DNA from: Opitutaceae bacterium
Lineage (GTDB): Bacteria; Verrucomicrobiota; Verrucomicrobiia; Opitutales; Opitutaceae
Length of the DNA stretch: 10,819 nt
Direction: 5' to 3'
NCBI GenBank assembly: GCA_009919985.1
Contig: RGAX01000082.1
Coordinates: 1-10,819 of the forward strand
The number at the start of each line of letters is the position of its first letter. Position 1 is the stretch's first letter. Both the position numbers and the translations under genes were made by a program. The notes under the pieces were generated by a model. It searched no databases. It was not told the DNA's origin and saw nothing but the letters and a program-made list of their open reading frames with translations. Below are positions 6,336 to 10,819 of the stretch, piece after piece.

Positions 6336-8105
6336 ATGAAAACCCCTGTGCGTTTCACGTTTATTTTTACTCTTTTTGTCGTCGCCGCGATTTCGCTTTC
6401 TGCAGCCGACGATTACTTACCTAGTCCCGATTCTAAGCTGCAACCGGGCGTGCCACAGGGCGAGCTTATCAAGTTTGAACACGCGAGTGCCAAAATTTTC
6501 CCCGGAACCACGCGGGAAGTCACTATCTACGTGCCGCGCCAGTACGACGGGACCAAGCCCGCGTGTGTATACGTGAACCAAGACGGCGTACAATGGAACG
6601 CGCCGACCGTCTTCGACAACCTCATCGCCCGCGGGGAAATCCCGGTATTGATTGGCGTTTTTGTGCGACCCGGTATCGTGAAAACGACGGCCGCGGCACA
6701 CGCGCTCGATCGCTTCAATCGTAGCTACGAATACGACGGCCTCGGCGACACATATGCGCGGTTTATTCTTGATGAAGTGTTGCCGGCCGTCGAAGCGCAG
6801 AAAACGGCCGATGGTCGTGCGATCCGGCTTTCTCGTGCTGGTAACGATCGCGCCATTGGTGGATCGAGCAGCGGAGCCATAGCTGCGTTCACGGCGGCTT
6901 GGGAGAGGCCGGATGCGTTTTCACGCGTGTTCAGTACGATTGGTACCTACGTCGGGCTGCGCGGTGGAGATCGCTATTCGACGCTCATCCGTAAATACGA
7001 GCCTAAGGCGCTGCGCGTATTTCTGCAGGATGGAACCAACGACAATAATATCTACGCGGGTGATTGGTGGATGGCGAATCAGTCGATGGAGAGATCGTTG
7101 GTTTTTTCAGGCTACGATGTGCGCCACGTCTGGGGCGAAGGCGCACACAGCGGTAAACATGGCACGATGCTTTTCCCCGATGCGATACGCTGGCTCTGGC
7201 AAGGTTGGCCTGAGCTTGTGCGCAACGTCGCGCCAACGAAAAACACCACGCTCGCAACGCTCTTGATCGCGGGCGAAGGCTGGCAACTCGTCGGCGAGGG
7301 TTTTCAAAATACCGATGCGCCCGCCGTCAACGCGCGCGGGGAAGTTTTCTTCAACGACACGGGCCGTAACGTGACGCACCGGATCGGCCTCGATGGCGCG
7401 TTGGCGGAGGTGAATGGCAATTGCGAGAAAGCCTCGGGCCAAGCCTTTGGGCCGGATGGGCGACTATTTTCCGTCTCTGGCACGATTCCTAATGTACTCG
7501 CGCGCCAGACTGATGGTCATTCAACGGTTTTGACCGTGGGAAATCGAGGCAACGATCTTGTAGTTGCCCACAACGGAAACGTTTACTTCACGAATTCCCC
7601 GGTCGCCTCATCCAACGAGCCAAGCCGCGTCTGGCTGTTGCGCCCGGGCAGTCGCGAACCACTTGAAGTGGACTCAGGTTTACGTTTCTCAAATGGCATC
7701 GCGCTCTCACCGGATCAGACGTTACTGTATGTTTCCGACTACCGCTCGCACTGGGTTTACAGTTATCTAATCCAGCCCGATGGTACACTCGCCCACAAAC
7801 AACGCTATTACTGGCTCCACGAGCCCGACGGCGAGGACCAGAGTTTTGCCGACGGCCTTAAAGTGGATCGCGACGGGCGACTGTATGTGGCGACGCGGCT
7901 AGGAATTCAAATCTGCGATCAGGCCGGCCGAGTGCAATGCATCCTGCCGATGCCGAATGGGCGATGCTCTAACCTCGTTTTCGGTGGGGCCAAATTCGAT
8001 ACGCTCTATGTGACGAGTGGCGATAAGGTCTTTAAACGCCGGCTCAACACAGTTGGCGTCAACGCGTGGGCGCCACCGTTGAAACCAACTGCGCCCCGGC
8101 TCTGA
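6336..8105 (+). CDS. Secreted esterase fused to SMP-30/gluconolactonase-like propeller domain
   Basis: The 589-residue protein starts with a signal peptide (hydrophobic 7-22, likely cut near SLSA-AD). Residues about 45-290 resemble the putative-esterase alpha/beta hydrolase family (enterochelin esterase/IroE-like). They include VTIYVPRQYDG (62-72), the nucleophile elbow GGSSSG (175-180, Ser178) and FLQDGTNDNN (229-238). GEGAHSGKHG (267-276) supplies the candidate catalytic His. Residues about 310-570 resemble the SMP-30/gluconolactonase six-bladed propeller. RFSNGIALSPD (450-460, Asn453) and FADGLKVDRDG (504-514, Asp506) match the metal-binding positions. It would act outside the cytoplasm on an ester and perhaps a lactone, plausibly from plant or sugar material; the substrate is unknown. 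The start is ATG 6336, not the TTG nine bases earlier. It ends 3 bases before the convergent galE stop, leaving no room for a terminator. Confidence 0.85.
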   Translation: MKTPVRFTFIFTLFVVAAISLSAADDYLPSPDSKLQPGVPQGELIKFEHASAKIFPGTTREVTIYVPRQYDGTKPACVYVNQDGVQWNAPTVFDNLIARGEIPVLIGVFVRPGIVKTTAAAHALDRFNRSYEYDGLGDTYARFILDEVLPAVEAQKTADGRAIRLSRAGNDRAIGGSSSGAIAAFTAAWERPDAFSRVFSTIGTYVGLRGGDRYSTLIRKYEPKALRVFLQDGTNDNNIYAGDWWMANQSMERSLVFSGYDVRHVWGEGAHSGKHGTMLFPDAIRWLWQGWPELVRNVAPTKNTTLATLLIAGEGWQLVGEGFQNTDAPAVNARGEVFFNDTGRNVTHRIGLDGALAEVNGNCEKASGQAFGPDGRLFSVSGTIPNVLARQTDGHSTVLTVGNRGNDLVVAHNGNVYFTNSPVASSNEPSRVWLLRPGSREPLEVDSGLRFSNGIALSPDQTLLYVSDYRSHWVYSYLIQPDGTLAHKQRYYWLHEPDGEDQSFADGLKVDRDGRLYVATRLGIQICDQAGRVQCILPMPNGRCSNLVFGGAKFDTLYVTSGDKVFKRRLNTVGVNAWAPPLKPTAPRL

Positions 8106-8108
8106 GCC

Positions 8109-9101
8109 TCAGCGATCGGCGAAGCCGCGTGGTGATTTCTGGTGCCAGCGCCAAGCGGTCGCGACGATGGATTCGATCTCGTTAAATTTGATCTGCCAGC
8201 CGAGTTCCTCGATTGCTTTCGAGGAATTCGCGTAAAGCGCGGGCGGGTCACCGGCGCGGCGAGGGGCGAACGCGTGGGGGACTTTAAGGCCGGTCACGTT
8301 CTCCACGGCACGGATGACCTGGAGCACAGAAGTAGGTTTACCCGTGCCGAGATTATAAAATAGCGCGGCGCCCGGTTTCTCGAGTTTCTTGAAAACCGCG
8401 ATATGGGCGCGGCTCAGATCGTCGACGTGGACGTAGTCACGCAGACACGTGCCGTCGGGCGTGGGATAATCGTTTCCGAAAACTTGCAGCGCGGCTCGTT
8501 GGCCGGTGGCGGCTTGGATCGCGAGGGGTATAAGGTGCGATTCAGGGATGTGATCTTCGCCTATGGCAGCGTCTTCGGCGGCACCGGCGGCATTGAAATA
8601 GCGGAAGGCGGCAAAGCTGAGGCCGTGGGCGAGCGCGAGGGCTTTGAGGGCGTTCTCGATGTCGAGCTTGGTTTGACCGTAGGGATTGATCGGCGCCTGC
8701 GGCATCGTCTCGACGATCGGCATGCCGGCGGGGACGCCATAAGTGGCGCAGGTGGAAGAGAAAACGAACTTCTTCACGCCGTGGACATGCATCGCACGCA
8801 GCAAGCCGAGTGTGGCGACGACGTTATTAAAATAATACTTGAGCGGATCAGTGACGGATTCACCTACATAGGCGAACGCCGCGAAATGCATGACAGCCTC
8901 GATTTTTTCTCGCACTAGAATATCGCCGACGGTCTTTTCATCGCCCAAATCTGCCGCGTAGAACGGTAGTTCAGGAGCAACGGCTCCGCGATGACCGAAA
9001 ACAAGATTGTCTAGTACGACGGGCCGATGCCCAGCGATGAGCAACTGGCGAACACAGTGACTGCCGATGTATCCGGCGCCTCCAACGACGAGAACGTTCA
9101 T
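8109..9101 (-). CDS. galE: UDP-glucose 4-epimerase GalE
   Basis: This is a 330-residue extended short-chain dehydrogenase/reductase. It begins with the NAD-binding strand VLVVGGAGYIGSH (GGxGxxG type, 7-13) and DNLVFGHRGAV (31-41). FSSTCATYG (114-122) supplies the catalytic Thr117 (Ser124 in E. coli GalE), and Tyr141 and Lys145 form the YxxxK pair in NPYGQTK. RYFNAAG (167-173), GTCLRDYVHVDDL (217-229) and RRAGDPPALYA (281-291) are strong GalE markers for UDP-sugar binding. Length is normal (about 330-340). It interconverts UDP-glucose and UDP-galactose in the cytoplasm for galactose use or surface-polysaccharide precursors. It is alone on its strand, divergent from the ketosynthase gene with 62 bases between starts, and convergent with the esterase gene. 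No Shine-Dalgarno sequence precedes the ATG. Confidence 0.95.
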   Translation of the reverse strand: MNVLVVGGAGYIGSHCVRQLLIAGHRPVVLDNLVFGHRGAVAPELPFYAADLGDEKTVGDILVREKIEAVMHFAAFAYVGESVTDPLKYYFNNVVATLGLLRAMHVHGVKKFVFSSTCATYGVPAGMPIVETMPQAPINPYGQTKLDIENALKALALAHGLSFAAFRYFNAAGAAEDAAIGEDHIPESHLIPLAIQAATGQRAALQVFGNDYPTPDGTCLRDYVHVDDLSRAHIAVFKKLEKPGAALFYNLGTGKPTSVLQVIRAVENVTGLKVPHAFAPRRAGDPPALYANSSKAIEELGWQIKFNEIESIVATAWRWHQKSPRGFADR

Positions 9102-9163
9102 AAGAATGGAGGGTTTTATTGCTTTCGTAGGCGGGATGGCTAGCGATTTCCTCTTACACCTGC

Positions 9164-10402
9164 ATGAAGCCCGCGCGTATCGTCATCACCGGAGTCGGTC
9201 TCACCGCCCCCAACGGCAATTCTCTCACTGAATTCCGGCAAAATCTCTTGCACGGCATCGCCGGCATCGAGCGCATGGAGATCCGCTACATGGGTACCCA
9301 GCTCGCGGGCGTCTGTCATTACGATCCGCTGAAGTACCAGAAGAAGAAAGAGCTTCGCGTAGGGACTCGGGCAGGATCCATCTCTATTTATTGTGCGCGG
9401 GAGGCGTTGGCCGACAGTGGAGTTAACTTCGAAACGCTGCCCAAAGATCGCGTCGGTATTTACATCGGTTGTACTGAGCACGGCAACGTCGAGACCGAGA
9501 ACGAAATCTACAACATTTCGAAATTTAACTACGACACGAAGTTCTGGTCGCACTATCACAATCCCCGCACAGTCGCCAATAATCCCGCCGGCGAAACCTC
9601 GCTCAACCTTGGCATCACCGGTCCTGCTTACACCATTGGCGCCGCCTGTGCGGCGGGCAACATGGGCCTGATCCATGCCGCGCAGATGTTGCGACTCGGT
9701 GAAGTGGATTTCGCGATCTGTGGCGGCATCAGCGAAAGTATTCATACTTTTGGTATTTTCGCGGGTTTCAAATCTCAAAACGCCCTCGCTCAACATGCGA
9801 ACCCGCACAAAGCCTCGCGCCCCTTCGACAAAGCGCGCAACGGCATCGTGATTTCCGAGGGTGGTTGTTTGTACACGCTCGAACGCCTCGAAGACGCCCA
9901 GGCGCGCGGAGCTAAAATCTACGCAGAGATTGCCGGTTACCACGTCAACTCAGACGCCTCGGACTACGTATTGCCCAATCCCACGCGCCAGGCTGAGTGT
10001 ATTCGCGCCGCCATTGCACGTGCGGGGCTCAAGTCGAGCGATATTCACATCGTGAATACCCACGCGACGGCCACGCCTTTGGGCGACATCCAGGAATGCG
10101 AAGCGATCCGTGCGGTATTTGGCGAAGGCTGCCCTGACACCTACATTAACAACACCAAGGGCTATATTGGGCATTGTATGGGTGCGGCCGGGGCACTGGA
10201 GCTGGCGGGCAACCTTCCATCGTTCAACGACCTCACTGTTCACCCCTCGATCAATGTCGATGACCTCGATCCAGCGTGCGCGTTACCCGGTCTTGTGCTC
10301 AATCAGCCGCGCACGGTTGCGAAAGTGGACACTATTCTTAATAATTCCTTCGGGATGCTGGGCATAAATTCCGCGTTGATTGTTAAACGCTTTACCACCT
10401 AA
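9164..10402 (+). CDS. Beta-ketoacyl-ACP synthase, FabF-like with divergent gating loop
   Basis: The 412-residue thiolase-fold condensing enzyme joins an acyl thioester with a malonyl-ACP-type extender. The catalytic set is complete: Cys162 (GAACAAGN), His300 (NTHATATPLGD), Lys332 and His337 (NTKGYIGHCMGAAG). Length and start (RIVITGVGLTAPNG at 5-18) are those of FabF/KAS II. Two positions are unusual. The HGTxT motif reads HATAT, and the normally glycine-rich gating loop GFGG near the C-terminus reads GMLG (397-400), so the gatekeeper Phe aligned with E. coli FabF F400 is Met398. The ACP gene follows after 19 bases and an oxidoreductase gene beyond that. This argues for a dedicated pathway rather than primary fatty-acid synthesis, where fabF usually sits with fabD, fabG and acpP. 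A housekeeping role is not excluded. Confidence 0.88.
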   Translation: MKPARIVITGVGLTAPNGNSLTEFRQNLLHGIAGIERMEIRYMGTQLAGVCHYDPLKYQKKKELRVGTRAGSISIYCAREALADSGVNFETLPKDRVGIYIGCTEHGNVETENEIYNISKFNYDTKFWSHYHNPRTVANNPAGETSLNLGITGPAYTIGAACAAGNMGLIHAAQMLRLGEVDFAICGGISESIHTFGIFAGFKSQNALAQHANPHKASRPFDKARNGIVISEGGCLYTLERLEDAQARGAKIYAEIAGYHVNSDASDYVLPNPTRQAECIRAAIARAGLKSSDIHIVNTHATATPLGDIQECEAIRAVFGEGCPDTYINNTKGYIGHCMGAAGALELAGNLPSFNDLTVHPSINVDDLDPACALPGLVLNQPRTVAKVDTILNNSFGMLGINSALIVKRFTT

Positions 10403-10421
10403 TCCCGAACTCTACCGCACC

Positions 10422-10685
10422 ATGACCAAAGACGAATGCAAGCAAGTCGTACTCGACATCATCGCCGATATCGCGCCCGACGAAGACCTTTCTAATGTGA
10501 AACCTGAAGTACGCCTCCGCGATCAACTTCAACTCGATAGCATGGATTTCCTAGATATCGTCATGGAGTTACGCAAGCGCCACAGCATCGAAGTACCCGA
10601 GGCCGATTACCAACACCTCGCTTCACTCGACAGCTGCGCGGAGTACTTGACCCCTAAGTTCATCGCGCTCGCCGCCAAGGGCTGA
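10422..10685 (+). CDS. Acyl carrier protein (stand-alone)
   Basis: The 87-residue acidic protein has the acyl-carrier fold. The phosphopantetheine attachment motif LDSMDFLDIV has its Ser at residue 40, preceded by VRLRDQLQ and followed by the helix-III region VPEADYQHLASL. It would carry acyl intermediates on a phosphopantetheine arm for the ketosynthase encoded 19 bases upstream. Its sequence differs from a classical AcpP (LGADSLDTVELVMALEEEF type): the motif is DSMDF and the helix-II end is MELRKRHSIEVPE. This suggests a pathway-specific carrier. ATG 10422 was chosen over the in-frame TTG at 10380, which would overlap the ketosynthase gene and add a non-conserved leader. A terminator-like hairpin follows 22 bases after the stop. 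Confidence 0.9.
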   Translation: MTKDECKQVVLDIIADIAPDEDLSNVKPEVRLRDQLQLDSMDFLDIVMELRKRHSIEVPEADYQHLASLDSCAEYLTPKFIALAAKG

Positions 10686-10707
10686 TCGCCGATCTCCTTC
10701 AATCTCA

Positions 10708-10734
10708 GGCCGGGAATTTCCTTCCCGGCCTTTT
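10708..10734 (+). terminator. Terminator-like hairpin after the acyl carrier protein gene
   Basis: GGCCGGGAA (10708-10716) pairs perfectly with TTCCCGGCC (10722-10730) around the loop TTTCC, followed by TTTTCT. The stem is strong but the T-tract is short, so termination may be partial and some transcripts may read into the oxidoreductase gene that starts 20 bases further on. Confidence 0.75.
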
Positions 10735-10753
10735 CTCTGCCCACACTCCAAGC

Positions 10754-10819
10754 ATGAACACCCGCAGCCACTATGACGTCGCGATTATCGGTGCTGGCAT
10801 GTCCGGTCTGGCCGCGGGC
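10754..10819 (+). CDS. FAD/NAD(P)-binding oxidoreductase, N-terminal fragment (runs off the right edge)
   Basis: Only 22 codons are in the window, starting MNTRSHYDVAIIGAGMSGLA. This is a beta-strand followed by the dinucleotide-binding motif GAGMSG (GxGxxG), as at the start of FAD-dependent oxidoreductases such as phytoene-desaturase-like, amine-oxidase-like or halogenase-like proteins. The hydrophobic YDVAIIGAG strand is typical of FAD binding, but the subfamily cannot be told from so little. It lies 68 bases after the ACP stop, on the same strand, with a terminator-like hairpin between. It is probably part of the ketosynthase-ACP locus, read from its own promoter or by read-through. Confidence 0.7.
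   Translation, partial: MNTRSHYDVAIIGAGMSGLAAG

Noticed and set aside
8403..8918. Plus-strand open frame inside galE
   Set aside because: It is antisense to a fully conserved GalE and has no recognisable motif.
9140..9943. Minus-strand open frame of 267 codons opposite the ketosynthase gene
   Set aside because: It is antisense to the catalytic Cys region of a clear condensing enzyme, and its product has no recognisable domain.
1..10819. CRISPR array, insertion sequence, phage or defence genes
   Set aside because: No regularly spaced repeats, transposase, integrase or phage genes could be recognised by reading both strands; the window looks like ordinary chromosome.

Overview
The window is a GC-rich (estimated by eye, not counted), densely coded bacterial chromosome segment carrying eleven protein genes, one of them frameshifted, and one tRNA gene. 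The gene content suggests a Gram-negative-type bacterium: an ExbB/ExbD/TonB set, secreted ThuA-like and esterase/SMP-30 proteins, and a sigma-54 response regulator. No start codon is preceded by a clear Shine-Dalgarno sequence. Together with the secreted sugar-ester/lactone-type enzymes, this fits a Verrucomicrobiota relative (Opitutales-like). That placement is inferred from style and content and is not proven by any marker gene here.

Layout: (1) Positions 1-372, minus strand, hold the N-terminal part of a PfkB-family sugar kinase. (2) Positions 498-2615, plus strand, are a compact three-gene operon for an ExbB-like channel protein, an ExbD-like partner and a TonB-type energy transducer. It would couple the proton gradient to outer-membrane transport; no receptor gene is in view. 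(3) Positions 2676-2790, minus strand, carry a complete tRNA-Ala(GGC) with encoded CCA and a strong intrinsic terminator. (4) Positions 2883-3653, minus strand, encode an M50 (site-2-protease type) membrane metalloprotease. It is divergent from an NtrC-type sigma-54 response regulator (3727-5241) whose DNA-binding end looks degenerate. (5) Positions 5284-6256 are a secreted ThuA-like gene broken by what looks like a loss of two bases in a CG repeat, followed by a terminator. It is followed by a secreted two-domain protein (6336-8105), an enterochelin-esterase-like hydrolase fused to an SMP-30/gluconolactonase-like propeller. (6) galE (8109-9101, minus) converges on the latter. (7) Positions 9164-10819, plus strand, hold a beta-ketoacyl synthase with an unusual active-site gating loop, a stand-alone acyl carrier protein, a terminator-like hairpin, and the first 22 residues of an FAD/NAD(P)-binding oxidoreductase.

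The last block is the best candidate for something uncharacterised. A divergent condensing enzyme, its own carrier protein and a flavin-type oxidoreductase together suggest a dedicated acyl-chain pathway (specialised lipid, polyene or pigment) rather than housekeeping fatty-acid synthesis. The window ends before the rest of that locus can be read. The remaining genes belong to recognisable families.
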